Below are positions 19,874-31,155 of a DNA stretch of 64,000 nt, one piece after another. Each line of letters opens with the position of its first letter. Positions within the stretch are counted from its first letter, which is position 1. The notes under the pieces are model-generated. The model saw nothing but the letters and a program-made list of their open reading frames with translations, was not told where the DNA came from and did no database searches. A program made the translations under genes and the position numbers. Origin of the DNA: Aspidiotus rigidus (taxonomy: Eukaryota; Arthropoda; Insecta; Hemiptera; Diaspididae); NCBI GenBank assembly GCA_035079385.1, contig JAVHKY010000003.1, forward strand, positions 13,743,501 to 13,807,500, read 5' to 3'.

Positions 19874-21781
19874 CGTGCCCGCTCCATTTGGCGCGGACCA
19901 TTTGGCACGCGACTGAATTTGGCGCCGTATTCAGTTTGGCGCGGAAGAAATTTTTAATGAGTTCCTGCAAGTTTAATGAGCTGCAATTCTTATGACGCGG
20001 CGTTCAAAGGGTTACAAGAATGAGTGTAATGTGCTTGATTGAACTTGATGTTAGGTTTTATAGATAACCGCTTTGTTGATAGACATAGGAAGTAATGAGA
20101 CAGTATTTGTTCAGTTCTGGTTGATGTTGAGATTGATTGTGTCGTCCGTTTTTGTTGTCAGTTCTTGTGCATTGTGAATTTTATTTTAGTCGTAGTTCAA
20201 AAAATTTCTTCAAATTTTGTTCAACAATATGGAGCTGGTATCGGAAAGAGGTTGGGAGAAATTAAGTTACCGAGGATTCCTCTTTGTATTCGACAAATTC
20301 AATACCGATGAAATTACACGTTTTTGGCGCTGCGAATTTAAGAATTCGTGCAAAGCACGTCTTCACGAAAAGAATGGAGCTATTACGTGGGAGAAAAGTA
20401 TTCATACTCATCAGGCAAATCCCTGCAAGGTGGAAGCGTTTCGCGCGGTTGGTGCTATGAAGCGGCGAGCTGCAGAGACGGAGGAGTCGACAACATCGGT
20501 CATTACCAGCGAACTAGGAGCCGTGAGTGAGGCGTCGCAAGGAGCTCTTCCTACTGTTCCAGCTATGAAACAACGAGTTCGCCGCAAGCGAAGAACACTA
20601 CGTAAAGCTCCTCCAAACCCGACGAAGCTTTCAGAGCTTGTTATTCCTGACGATTACACGAAGTACTGCCCATCACCTGGGCTGACAGAAAATTTTATTA
20701 TGTACGATTCCGGACCTTCGGAAGATAGAGTTCTTATTTCCGGCAGACCGCGAGCAAAGGATGTCTTGAGTGCGTGCGATGTTTGGTACGGCGACGGTAC
20801 ATTTGATATAACTCCTAAGTTGTTTTACCAACTGTTTGTCATTTTTGGTGAAAGATTTGGTATGTGTCACCCTCTATTCTATGCACTTCTACCAAATAAA
20901 ACGAGTGCTACATACCGGAAAATGTTCGCAGCTATTCGGTCCATAGGTGTAGAAAATTCACATCGTTTATTTTCGTGCGACTACGAGATGACTGTAATAA
21001 AGGAAGTGCGTTCCCTTTTTCCATGGAGTACTATTGCCGGCTATTTGTTTCATTTTTCACAGAACGTACAAAAACATGTACGAGCAGCTCATCTACAGAC
21101 GCTGTATGAGAACGATGTGAATTTTAATCTTCATTCAAGAATGATAATAGCTCTGGCCTTTGTCCCTCCAGAAAATGTTGCTGATGCTTTTGACGAACTC
21201 GCGGAGTACGTGGTTTCAGACTTAGAGCCCATTTTGAATTACATAGAGGATAATTACATCGGGCGCCACGCAAGGCGTGGTAGGAAGAAACCGCGTTTCG
21301 ACAGAACTTGGTGGCATGTCTATCAGAGGACGCTGGACGGCGATCCTCGTACAAATAACCGTGCAGAAGCGGCGCACCACAAGCTGCAGGGTGAGTTCAA
21401 TTGCAGCCATCCGACAATTTGGGCATTCATAAGTACCTTACGCAAGAGTCAGCTCCTACGTGACGTCGAATACACGAAGGCTGAACAAGGCGCTCCTCCC
21501 CCCTCAAGAAGCCAAAGTATGTACTCTGTGGTGAAAGAATTCGTGCTGTTGTCCAAGACTATGAAAATAGATCATACATTGAGTACTTGAGAGCATTGGC
21601 TCATAATTTGTAATTTATTCTATTATTGCATTAAAATTTGTAATAATTTGTTTTCTGTTCAATTTGCTTCATTTCTTGGCGTCTTTAGCGCCAAATCGAC
21701 CGCGCCGAATCGTCCGCGTCAAAGTAATCTTGGCGTCGAATTGTCCGCGACAAATCGTCCGCGCCAAATCAATAGGGAACC
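19874..21781 (+). mobile_element. MULE DNA transposon, right arm copy
   Basis: 1908 bp, mirror of 4201-6108, with the same 9-bp duplication (CTTTGTCAC on this strand) at 19865-19873 and 21782-21790. The ends carry GGCGCGGACC-type subterminal repeats. It was copied together with its flanks, not inserted independently. Confidence 0.92.
20229..21590 (+). CDS. MULE transposase with FLYWCH zinc finger, right arm copy
   Basis: 453 residues from the ATG at 20229. The domain order matches 4392-5753: FLYWCH finger (C35, C41, H59, H61), basic linker, then MULE catalytic domain with D189, D251 and E380. It differs from the left copy at four residues that I can see: D to E in SPGLTENF, N to H in TWWHVYQ, S to P in DGDPRTN, and the last residue. 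All probable catalytic and zinc-binding residues are kept. The complete frame in both arms, with so few changes, points to a recent duplication. Confidence 0.93.
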   Translation: MELVSERGWEKLSYRGFLFVFDKFNTDEITRFWRCEFKNSCKARLHEKNGAITWEKSIHTHQANPCKVEAFRAVGAMKRRAAETEESTTSVITSELGAVSEASQGALPTVPAMKQRVRRKRRTLRKAPPNPTKLSELVIPDDYTKYCPSPGLTENFIMYDSGPSEDRVLISGRPRAKDVLSACDVWYGDGTFDITPKLFYQLFVIFGERFGMCHPLFYALLPNKTSATYRKMFAAIRSIGVENSHRLFSCDYEMTVIKEVRSLFPWSTIAGYLFHFSQNVQKHVRAAHLQTLYENDVNFNLHSRMIIALAFVPPENVADAFDELAEYVVSDLEPILNYIEDNYIGRHARRGRKKPRFDRTWWHVYQRTLDGDPRTNNRAEAAHHKLQGEFNCSHPTIWAFISTLRKSQLLRDVEYTKAEQGAPPPSRSQSMYSVVKEFVLLSKTMKIDHTLST

Positions 21782-21924
21782 CTTTGTCACAGCATTGTAT
21801 CACAAAAATTATATTGGCACGCTTTCTGAAATCTTGTCATGTGTGTAGCACCAGCGTTAAATAGTTCGATGAGGTTCTCGCTGTTCTCAAATATATGTTA
21901 CGCCGAATCCGTGAAATTAAAATC

Positions 21925-22025
21925 GGCAAAAAATTTTGCCGAATTCATGAAATCGGTAACCGCTTGCTTAATTTATGAAATCGGCAGAATTTGTTGCCGA
22001 TTTTATGGAATCGGCAACAAGTTCT
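21925..22025. repeat. Subterminal AATCGGCA repeat array, right arm
   Basis: Alternating AATCGGCA and TGCCGATT half-sites just inside the TIR at 21897. One extra copy (GTTGCCGATTTTATGGAATC) is present relative to the left arm, so the array is unstable. Confidence 0.65.
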
Positions 22026-22562
22026 ACTTGATCTGAAGTACCTAGATGATAAACGTTGAGAATTTTTGCAAACCAATTTATATTCTGAACACATCTGAAG
22101 CAAATTAACGTTAATTAATCATGATAGGTAACGTTTTATTACTCGTCCATGGTGAAATAATGATATGCACAAATAAAATACCTTTTGTAGAGCAAATAAT
22201 CACAATAATATCTCCAATATTAAGAAAGCAGAAAATTACGATTGAAAAGATTCCAGTCATGAAATAAATTTTGCAGAACAAATAATCAGAATAACATGTT
22301 ACGGATGGAAAAATTCAAAGAAAAAGTTTATCATCGTCATATCGAAGAAATGAATAATTTAATCTTCGTCATCATCGAAGTCAAAGAGAAAAAAACAATC
22401 AACCCTCGTGATTTTGACATGTACGCCCCGGATGGCAGGCCGAATTGCATCCCAATCCCTGCTTGTGACAAGCACATCTTTTGGAGGTACAATTTATGCG
22501 ACACGAGCACTTTCGGTAACCCTGGAATATTATACGTAGACTCACATTCAATTACAATATTT

Positions 22563-22673
22563 CAGTTGCTGATTTTATAAAATCGGCAACTGTCTGCCAA
22601 TTTTATAAAACCAGCAGAATTTTTTGCCGATTTTATAAATTCGGCAAAATTTCTGCCGATTTTGTAAACTCAG
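22563..22673. repeat. Palindromic AATCGGCA repeat array (internal), right arm
   Basis: Mirror of 3344-3446. Each palindrome has the form TGCCGATTTTATAAAATCGG or a close variant, spaced about 30 bp apart. Confidence 0.7.
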
Positions 22674-24575
22674 CATGTAAATACTGTATATATTTTTCGG
22701 TGAGTAAATGTACGGCTGTTTAAAACTGTAGCATGTATTGGAAACTACTAAGATTATTAGATGTTCATCAGTCACGTCCGTGTGAAGAGAACATCTATAA
22801 ATAGTTGCGTGATTTCTTGTTCTTGAAAGAAAGGAAGGAAAGGTTTTACAACAAACACATGTGCCTAGGTTTAGACGAGCTGTCTGCACTTTCGACGTTT
22901 ACCATTGTAATTGAACGATGATTGTGTCGTTCTACAGTCAACGATCTTTAACGCATGTAGAAAAAATCCCAGATAAGGTGGTAGTGGACTCGGTCCTGCC
23001 CCACTAATGTGGACACTGCGGGGCAATCGTAGAGTTGCTGAACCTGTAGCCATCAGGCTGCTATTGGGCGGCTGATGGGGACTCGACATTACATAGTTAG
23101 TGAAGGGGAAATGATCAGAAAGTTCTACCAGTGTGACAACTGGGGCAAGGCCCTCTGTTGGTGTCAAGACGAGAGAATAAGTGAAGGTCTGGTCAATTCC
23201 CCGTAAGGTTTGAAGGCACAGTCTATGGCAAAGGTCGTGCGTGACCGCATGTTAGGTAGGTCGTGTAGGCGTATGTTGCAGGTATACTCGAACGAGTTTT
23301 AAAAACCTTTTACAGGAAGTTCAATGAAAAGGCGGAGTTGGCTCAGCAGAGAGATTTTTCAAGATCGGACTGACGTAAGTGGCTCTTTGGTGTATGTTAG
23401 GTTGTATTCGTGAGGGGGCAGGCGCTCCGGCAATTTATTAGGGTTACAAGCAATTTCACGGATTCGGCGTAACATATATACGTTACAGTGTATACTGTTA
23501 GACTAAAACTTACCACGTGCTATGTACAGTATTTACAAATGTGGGTGTGTGTGTTTGTGTGGGAGAGAAAGCTTGTGATCTAGCTAGTTTGACATGTAGT
23601 AAACTACAATTTAACTAGGCTAAAAAAGGGGAAGGCAATCGACCAGAGCGAGAACCTTACCGATAGTTAACTGTCCATACGGCAGCAGTCGCCTATATAA
23701 ATTATACTCGCACACCTATAAATCTGATATTTGAGACATTTTCTATGTTTATCCCAAGCCAGCCTCCCTTATTAAGAATCTGCTAGTCCGAGTTGTCCCC
23801 CCTCACCTTGTGGTCAAATTCGAAAATTTCTTAGGAACCCTCGATATGATCTGGAAATCCGTGAGTCCGAGTTTTGCAGGCACTACACTACTTTTTCACT
23901 AACTTTATACTACGGTTCTGCTAAGTTTGTATTTTACGAAACTTCTAGTAGGTCTATTTTAGCTTTCTGACCCTACACTAATTTATTCGAATGATTCTGT
24001 ATGAGTACCAAGCCTACAGATGTTGTAGATACTCGAGTAGTTCTACTCGTATACTACGTGAAAAAGGGTAAGCAATTGTGCAGCAATTTCAAAAATTTCG
24101 GGTCGAGATAGTGACTTCACCCCACTCTTTCCATTTAGTTACTATTTGTTTTTCAACGTTATTGTTAGATCGTTGTTAGTCATCATCCATTTGCTGAAAA
24201 CGTAGTCTTTTGGAATACTTCAAATGATATACAGGTCTGGAAGATCTCTAACGTCAATCTGCTTAAAAATGTCTACAATCCCGTTTTTTGTTTGTCATAT
24301 CTATACTTTTTGAAGTGCACGAAAAAAATTCCAGATTCAAGATAGTATTAGTGGGAAATGTTTATCCAATATTTTCTGGTGAGGGATTCGGACTTCCGAA
24401 TCTTTGTCTGTGAAGGGTAAAGAATTCATGCAAAAACGATGGCGGGCATGGGTATCCATTCTGAAACCGCAACTTCAAAATGTTGTCTTTCCATCCCCAA
24501 TGAATCTATTTTCAAAAACATACATCAAACCCTCCTGACAGAACCTATCTTTACCAGGTTTGATGAGCAATTTAT

Positions 24576-24845
24576 TTGACTAATTTCTATTGGAACAATG
24601 ATACGAAGAAGTTTCACAGCACTTTCGAGAAATACGACGATAACGGGATGTCGACTGGATTCAAGTCCTATGTCATCAGTGATACGTTGTTGTTATGCAT
24701 GCCTAAACAATTGATCGATTTGATTCATGAAAGTGATGTTGTCGGAAACTGGACCGGTGAACGAAGAGTTCTGAAGAACGAAAAGGGAAGATTCTACATT
24801 GAATCTATTATTCAACAGCCAGCTTACAAGAAGCTTTTTACGTAG
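24576..24845 (+). pseudogene. Flavoprotein gene fragment, unit A
   Basis: About 85 codons matching residues around 300-385 of the oxidase, open but lacking an ATG, both FAD-binding ends and any promoter I can see. It is opposite in strand to the full-length gene 1.5 kb away, so a transcript spanning both would contain a roughly 255-nt self-complementary arm. It ends at an abrupt AYKK/KLFT junction shared by all fragments, so all four derive from one event. Confidence 0.87.
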
Positions 24846-25790
24846 GTACAGGGAAGTGACAGAGATTATCAAGGAGATAAATGCTATTTGTATTGTCACT
24901 TGAAAATTTCGACCTGAAAATATTAGTGATCGCACTACCGACAATTAGCTAGTTGTATTTGTAATTGCCGAGTATTCACAATTCGGGCATGAGTACAAAC
25001 TGTTCGACTTTCGATATTGATAAACTACCGGTCTATTTCGGATTATCGTTAGAAAAAACTACATAGTGAAATTTTCAGAAATTAAAACCACTGTTCGAAA
25101 TTTCTTTAAACATGACAAAAGTACGATGGCGAGTACACCAATAAATCAGTGGAATATTGTAACGAAATACGTCTTACATTTCACACGAAGACTAAAATTC
25201 GGCGGTTCCTGCACTTAAATTTTTTCATCCAATCCAAGGGAATATCGTTTTTCCTTTTTGAAAATCGTGTCAGCAACCGACAACGACAGAAGGATAGTAA
25301 GATGATATGATCTGATTTTATCATCTTGAGAGGAGAGGCGAGATGTAGGTTTGTAAAATCTTTAGTGACCATTGCGGTTACGCCGAAGCCAATCTTCGAG
25401 GGTATGTTTCTGTAGGATGGTGAAAAGAATGAGAGAGCGAATTTCTATTTATCCTACTTTACAATCTGTCTCAACTCCACAGTAAAAAGCGATGATTTTA
25501 CGAGACCGTCCACATTTTTTAGTCGAGGCAGTCGATTCAACATTCATCTCTGAACGAACTAACCGTGGAATCATTCCAGAAGCAAATAGCTTGTTGCTAA
25601 ATTCCTTAAGGCTTCTTTGATCAGACAAGTAGTACTGTGGGGCCAGCAGTATGCGTTACTTGAATCGAAGACGCCGTGCCGTTACCCGTCGACGTACTGA
25701 CTTTCACGCGGTCTCGAGGGAACCAGTCTCTCCCCATCCAATATGTATCATCACATACACCTGGGTCTGATCAGATTCAAGTATTTGGTG

Positions 25791-26009
25791 CTAACGAGGT
25801 GGGATCTCTCTCTTATTAACAACATCATTTAGGGCGAGCAGGGAACCTATGAGATTTCTCAGTTTCGATAATCGATTTCGTTGATGCATTTCGGTTTGAA
25901 GACGTAAGCGATTAAGATTCGTCATAGAGGGACGTCGGAATTCTTCTAAGGCTTGGTATACCTGCTCGTTTTGGATGTGTTCTATCATAAGCTCAAAGTA
26001 AATACTCAT
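25791..26009 (-). CDS. Conserved small ORF, unit A (72-codon version)
   Basis: Same ATG and first 53 residues as the 54-codon ORFs elsewhere (MSIYFELMIEHIQNEQVYQA). A short deletion removes the usual stop (CACATAA in other copies) and the frame continues for 19 more codons. Internal changes are mostly conservative. Unknown function. Confidence 0.35.
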   Translation of the reverse strand: MSIYFELMIEHIQNEQVYQALEEFRRPSMTNLNRLRLQTEMHQRNRLSKLRNLIGSLLALNDVVNKREIPPR

Positions 26010-26313
26010 TGAAATGAATTAGGAAGTTTTTCTGAAACTACAATATTACCTTCGTTTCCTCTTGGAGTCTCTTCCACATCATTAAACATTAGAAATGATA
26101 CAACAAAAATAATTTGCACAAATTTTTATTGATGAGCGTGCAAACCAGTATATGAAATTCTGAATCAAAAATATCTAAAACTATAATTAAAGTTCATTCT
26201 ACAGCTCAAGTCAATTCAATAAAATATGAATAATACGAGTAATATCTCTAGATACATTTAGGACAATAAAAGAATAATTTTTCGAAAAGAACGAAGTGAG
26301 ACATTGCTTTTAC

Positions 26314-28107
26314 TTATTTGCCGGGTGGGCGGCAGATTAACGTATAGTTTGTGAAATCTGTAATCGCTTGCAATTCGAACTTATCGATCAGAATCGATTC
26401 AGCTGTGTCAAGAGCACCTTCAACCCATCCTTGTATATTTGAGTATGCTGATCCAGCGACATAGATCGGCACTCCAAATTCCTCGCCTGGCCGTGTCATG
26501 TAGTATTGGGCGTCTCGGATCTTGTAATGAGATTTCCAAGTATGATATCCAGCGCCATACGGATTGAGTTCCCAATTCATGAAGAAACCAGATTCAGCCT
26601 CCGGGGCAAAAATTTTGGTGCTGTCAAAATGCACCAAACTCAGTTGCTGCCGTACTACGTCCAACATAGTCTGCGGTACAGGGATTCCATCAAGTAATGG
26701 TTTGAAATCTTCGGAGGTAGGTTTCGTCGCGTTTTCAGCTGGTGTCTGTTCCAACACTCTCCAGAACCTCGGGAATTGCGTATCGTCGTAACTCGCAAAA
26801 ATACCATAATATGATTCCGAACCCAGCGAATTATCGCCCATGTAGTAAATTTGCCGCAGAGGAAGATCAGTTATTGTAGGCCCGAAGTTAAAACAACCAG
26901 TTTTAGCCCACACAAAATATTTCTTGGGGTTCAAATATTTCTTGAGGTTCGGCGGAAACGGAACGTTCAACCACCACTGTTCCTTGTATAGAAGACCGAT
27001 TTTGTAAGCTGGCTGTTGAATAATAGATTCAATGTAGAATCTTCCCTTTTTATTCTTCAGAACTCTTCGTTCACCAGTCCAGTTTCCGACAACTTCACCT
27101 TCATAAATCAAATCGATCGAATGTTTAGGCATGCATAACAACAACGTATCACTGATGACGTAGGACTTGAATCCAGTTGATATCCCGTTAGCGTCGTATT
27201 TCTCGAATGTGCTGTGAAACTTCTTCGTATCATTGTTCCAATAGAATTCAGTCAATCTTTGACCGTACCAAACTGGAACATTTTGTTTCTTGATTTCTTC
27301 CAACAGTCTCTCGAATAAGGAAGAGTACCCTTTATTGAGAGTCTTGAAATCAACTGGGTGGCTGAACTCATCATTTTTGAATATTCCTACAGCCGCATTC
27401 TGATTAATTACGTTCGATGTGTAACCTCCAGCATCTCCAAGGTAGTGGAATGCTTCACTACCGAGTTGATCCAGCATCAGATTCCAGTAACCAATGTTTC
27501 CAACGACATCTCCCGGTTTGAAGATAGAACTGTTGAAATTTTTCGGCAGGACACCAGTGTCGAAAAAGTCGCACCACTCAGCGGTCGTAGTGGGTAACTT
27601 TTTGTCCAGAACTCTTTCTTTGACCATGTTGAACAGTGCGGATGGTGGCGTTTTACGATACTGCGGCACATGGGTATCGTACGGTACACCATAATCCTCG
27701 ATTGAAGAGTTGTAGAAGTGTTTTCCTCGCAGGTAGTAGAGACGATCATTTGTCATTGGAAAATCCGTGACGTTCTTCTGTAAATCGAACCTAGTGAGGA
27801 GCTGTTGCACAATGATATGTTCCTTGGTAAATCGCATTCCACCGAGTTCCAAATGCTGCCCTTGAGGAAACGTTTTGGTGAAGATCCGTCCTCCGATGCG
27901 AACTGGAGACCATTCATATACCGCCGTCGTTTCATTAGGTCGACCATCCGGAGACGACAATCGCCACGCAGTATACAACCCAGAGGGTCCGCCGCCGACT
28001 ACCAGGTTATTAACGTAAGTGATCTCCTCCTCTGCCGCCGCATATTGAATCGAGAACGCAACGAACACAAAATGACATAACATTGCACGAATATCACGAG
28101 TCGACAT
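26314..28107 (-). CDS. Secreted FAD-dependent amine/L-amino-acid oxidase-like protein, copy A
   Basis: 597 residues from the ATG at 28107. The signal peptide has a different core (CHFVFVAFSIQYAAA). It keeps VVGGGPSG, GGR, ELGGMRF and the C-terminal AGSAYSNIQGWVEGALDTAE. Its extra length comes from an 18-nt in-frame tandem duplication near 26920-26957, giving KKYLNPKKYF where copies D, E and B read KRHNF. The glycosylation sequons are largely kept, with NSS replacing NDS near residue 130. A poly(A) signal (TTTATT on the plus strand) lies at about 26125. It is an intact frame with a complete promoter, so probably expressed (inference). Confidence 0.9.
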   Translation of the reverse strand: MSTRDIRAMLCHFVFVAFSIQYAAAEEEITYVNNLVVGGGPSGLYTAWRLSSPDGRPNETTAVYEWSPVRIGGRIFTKTFPQGQHLELGGMRFTKEHIIVQQLLTRFDLQKNVTDFPMTNDRLYYLRGKHFYNSSIEDYGVPYDTHVPQYRKTPPSALFNMVKERVLDKKLPTTTAEWCDFFDTGVLPKNFNSSIFKPGDVVGNIGYWNLMLDQLGSEAFHYLGDAGGYTSNVINQNAAVGIFKNDEFSHPVDFKTLNKGYSSLFERLLEEIKKQNVPVWYGQRLTEFYWNNDTKKFHSTFEKYDANGISTGFKSYVISDTLLLCMPKHSIDLIYEGEVVGNWTGERRVLKNKKGRFYIESIIQQPAYKIGLLYKEQWWLNVPFPPNLKKYLNPKKYFVWAKTGCFNFGPTITDLPLRQIYYMGDNSLGSESYYGIFASYDDTQFPRFWRVLEQTPAENATKPTSEDFKPLLDGIPVPQTMLDVVRQQLSLVHFDSTKIFAPEAESGFFMNWELNPYGAGYHTWKSHYKIRDAQYYMTRPGEEFGVPIYVAGSAYSNIQGWVEGALDTAESILIDKFELQAITDFTNYTLICRPPGK

Positions 28108-28184
28108 CACGACTATAGGAGAATATGATTTTCGCAACAGAAAGACAGGAGGGAAACCCCTTCTGAAGCACGCACGTTTTTGAC

Positions 28185-28253
28185 TAGAACTTCTTCTAGA
28201 AGAAACAATTGCGTTAACTGTTGAATATACGAGCTTTTGCTCGCGCTTATATA
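28185..28253 (-). promoter_or_regulatory. Core promoter and HSE-like palindrome of copy A
   Basis: TATATAAG on the minus strand at 28246-28253, a TTCAACAGTT initiator about 31 nt downstream, and TTCTTCTAGAAGAA at 28191-28204. The upstream E-box palindrome is mutated to GCTCCACATGGAGC (about 28396-28409). Confidence 0.65.
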
Positions 28254-29593
28254 CCCTAAAGAAGCGTGCAAATCCCCGCCAAATTCATTAAACGCGTAAA
28301 CAGAAATCATACGATGATGAAATTATCCAATCAAAAGAAAGAGATAAAGGTTAGCTCACTTACCTCCTTCCGAACGTTTCCGTTAATCATGAATGCTCCA
28401 CATGGAGCCCGATTGAAGGAAAACTTCACAGAAATTATGCAAAGTAGAAAGAAATGATTTACGATTAAGATACGAAGAATGTGAGAAGTTGATTCGCGGA
28501 AAAACTGTCATTTGTGTAAATGAGTGCAGCACTTACAAAAAACATAGCTTAGACTCTCTCGAACTCAATAAAATGAGGCAAAGTAGGCCTTTTCGTATGA
28601 TTTTACGACTCTTCATACCGGTCACGAATAGACGCTTAGTGAGCAGAGTATTGTAATCTTTTTCTCGCGAAAATGAAATAATACGACATTGGGAAGTAGG
28701 TTTTAGGGGGCCAACACGATGAGTTTTAACAAATTCCTCTAATCCACTACTCAATTTGAAATAATTATGAAACCGAATTTCGATCTTCCAGTGAGAATAG
28801 GCTACGATTGATTGCTTTGTTAATGTTTTTTACGTCAACGCCTAAACTTTTCGTTCTCTAATACATAAGAGTGCGTATCTGAACCCTGCAAATCGACACG
28901 CATAAATTTCCCAATGAAGGAAAAAAAAACGAATGATGTGGATTACGCTCTAAATGTGTGAATTACCTAATTGAAAAGCATTTTGAACACGAGTATGCTT
29001 TAGATAATGGATTATTTGTACAAGAATGATATCGACGTATGAAAAAGTACACCTCTCAAAGCTTACGAATTCACATTTGCTTGGCGGACTTGTAGATAAC
29101 ATATGGGGCAAGGGTCTATATTACCACGTGACGTTGATATAAATTGCTTGAAAACCAATAGACTTCTCTCGAATATCAATAATTTCCGAAAATTCTGAAG
29201 AATATTAATTCAATGTCGCATTTGCCTTGCACACCACCGCATGAAAATTGACTCGGAAATTGGAAAGGAAAAGGAATGGGAAAGAAATATGTAGAGACAG
29301 ACAGAGATATACAAAAAAAGAAGCTTTTAATGAGTACGTTTTATTCAAGATTGGAAAACTGTCGTAGTGTAGTTTCATCATTTTACTAGAATTAATTAGT
29401 TTGAGATCAAATTAAACGAATCCGTTCCTTAAGGTTACGGCTATCCATCATAAACGAAAAAACGAATACTCTAAAGGGAGAGTAAACAAATGCAAACCGC
29501 AGAAAATAAAAACGAAGGGAGCGCTTTCGGTTAAACAACCATCTTCAGACCTGAAATGAAAGCAACTGACGAACGAATGAGAAGGAAGAGGTA

Positions 29594-30451
29594 TTACGAT
29601 CGTCCGAACGAGAAATCACGGTGTGAATCATAAACCTGTTCGATCAAGCCATCTTCCGGAATGTACGAGTTGAGTATAGTGATACCGTCAGTGTTGAGGT
29701 GACGCATTATCTCTATATTCTCGAGGGCGATACGCTTACGGTAGGAATTCTCCTTATGGAGGAGCTTTTCGGATCCCTCGCGGAAACTGTGGCCACTGTT
29801 AATCAAATGATCAGCGAAAGCTGACTCCCCTAAGCGTCCCTTCTTCCAAGACTTCAGGTGCTCAGCTACTCTAACTTTCATCTGGCGGCTGGTCTCACCA
29901 ATATAAAAGCCTCCACAATCCTCACATTCCATCTTATAAACACCACTCCTCTCATCAACCGGTATGGGATCCTTCAGTCTCACAAACAACCTCTTAACTG
30001 TGGTATGGTTGTAAAACACGGGTCTGAAACCAAACGGGCGAAGGGCCCGACCCAATTGCTGGGAGAAATTCCCCAGGAAAGGGAGACTGATCCAACGCAA
30101 ACGGCGATCACGGATCGTGTCTCGGGGGAGGGAGGTGGTGGAATCAAGAAGGCTCCTCGTAACTTTCCTCCGAACCATCACGTCGACGTCGACATTGACT
30201 CCATTCACTCTAGCCAGGTGTTTTATAGTAAGTAATTCTTTCTTATAAGCAGATTGACTCAACGGAATACGAGTCAGTCTGTGAACTAGGCTATGAAAAG
30301 CAGCCATCTTATGAGCAACAGGACCGAACGAACCACCGTGGACTAAAACATCGGTCGTAGTATCTTTCCTGTAAATTCCAAACTTGTGGATACCGTCTAC
30401 AATAGAGATCGATAAATCCAAAAAGTTAATGGAAAATACCCCTATTTCCAA
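29594..30451 (-). pseudogene. Inverted 5'-truncated Penelope ORF copy
   Basis: 285 codons identical or nearly so to the C-terminal third of the full ORF: the last RT motifs (FSINFLDLSI), the linker, and the whole GIY-YIG endonuclease (SGVYKMECEDCGGFYIGETS). It starts beyond the RT catalytic motifs in this frame, although the homologous DNA continues to about 30568 and includes the YVDD region. It lacks the N-terminal and main RT parts, so no active enzyme is expected. Confidence 0.85.
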
Positions 30452-30568
30452 CGTAAATTTGATGGAAGGGTACCAGGAATTGAGATACCTCAGAAACTCA
30501 CCAAGGAGATCTGGGTGACCAGTCCAGGTACATAGAACGTCATCAACGTACCTGTGCCAGTAGTGAAT

Positions 30569-31155
30569 CCCGTTTGGTTTCAGACCCGTGTTTTACAACC
30601 ATACCACAGTTAAGAGGTTGTTTGTGAGACTGAAGGATCCCATACCGGTTGATGAGAGGAGTGGTGTTTATAAGATGGAATGTGAGGATTGTGGAGGCCT
30701 TTATATTGGTGAGACCAGCCGCCAGATGAAAGTTAGAGTAGCTGAGCACCTGAAGTCTTGGAAGAAGGGACGCTTAGGGGAGTCAGCTTTCGCTGATCAT
30801 TTGATTAACAGTGGCCACAGTTTCCGCGAGGGATCCGAAAAGCTCCTCCATAAGGAGAATTCCTACCGTAAGCGTATCGCCCTCGAGAATATAGAGATAA
30901 TGCGTCACCTCAACACTGACGGTATCACTATACTCAACTCGTACATTCCGGAAGATGGCTTGATCGAACAGGTTTATGATTCACACCGTGATTTCTCGTT
31001 CGGACGATCGTAATACCTCTTCCTTCTCATTCGTTCGTCAGTTGCTTTCATTTCAGGTCTGAAGATGGTTGTTTAACCGAAAGCGCTCCCTTCGTTTTTA
31101 TTTTCTGCGGTTTGCATTTGTTTACTCTCCCTTTAGAGTATTCGTTTTTTCGTTT
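30569..31155 (+). repeat. Left pseudo-LTR of the Penelope-like element
   Basis: Direct repeat of about 33178-33761. It includes a 141-codon open stretch (30588-31013) that encodes only the GIY-YIG end of the protein. One residue differs (GGLYIG here, GGFYIG in the main ORF). It probably carries the element's promoter (family knowledge). Confidence 0.85.

Larger units (their letters stand above)
21897..23473. mobile_element. Non-autonomous TIR DNA transposon, short copy
   Basis: 1577 bp, mirror of 1641-4085, with the same GTTACGCCGAATCC terminal repeats. Palindromic AATCGGCA arrays lie at 21925-22025 and 22563-22673. Compared with the left copy, about 0.87-0.9 kb is missing at the junction near 22968-22972 (AAAAAATCCCAGATAAGG). 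Only two or three bases (GG) are shared at the two edges, which fits a microhomology deletion here (or an insertion in the other arm). No transposase seen. Confidence 0.75.
14561..25113 (-). repeat. Right arm of giant inverted repeat
   Basis: Reverse complement of 1-11418, separated from it by a 3.1 kb spacer (11419-14560). At the inner junction near 14557-14561, normal direct-unit sequence (as at 23880-23910) switches abruptly to reverse-complement flank, with at most one or two shared bases. That suggests an end-joining inversion rather than a homologous event (inference). The outer end merges into direct unit A. Confidence 0.93.

Noticed and set aside
29858..30235. 125-codon ORF opposite the Penelope GIY-YIG region, repeated at 32980-33357
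   Set aside because: An exact antisense shadow of the Penelope coding sequence.
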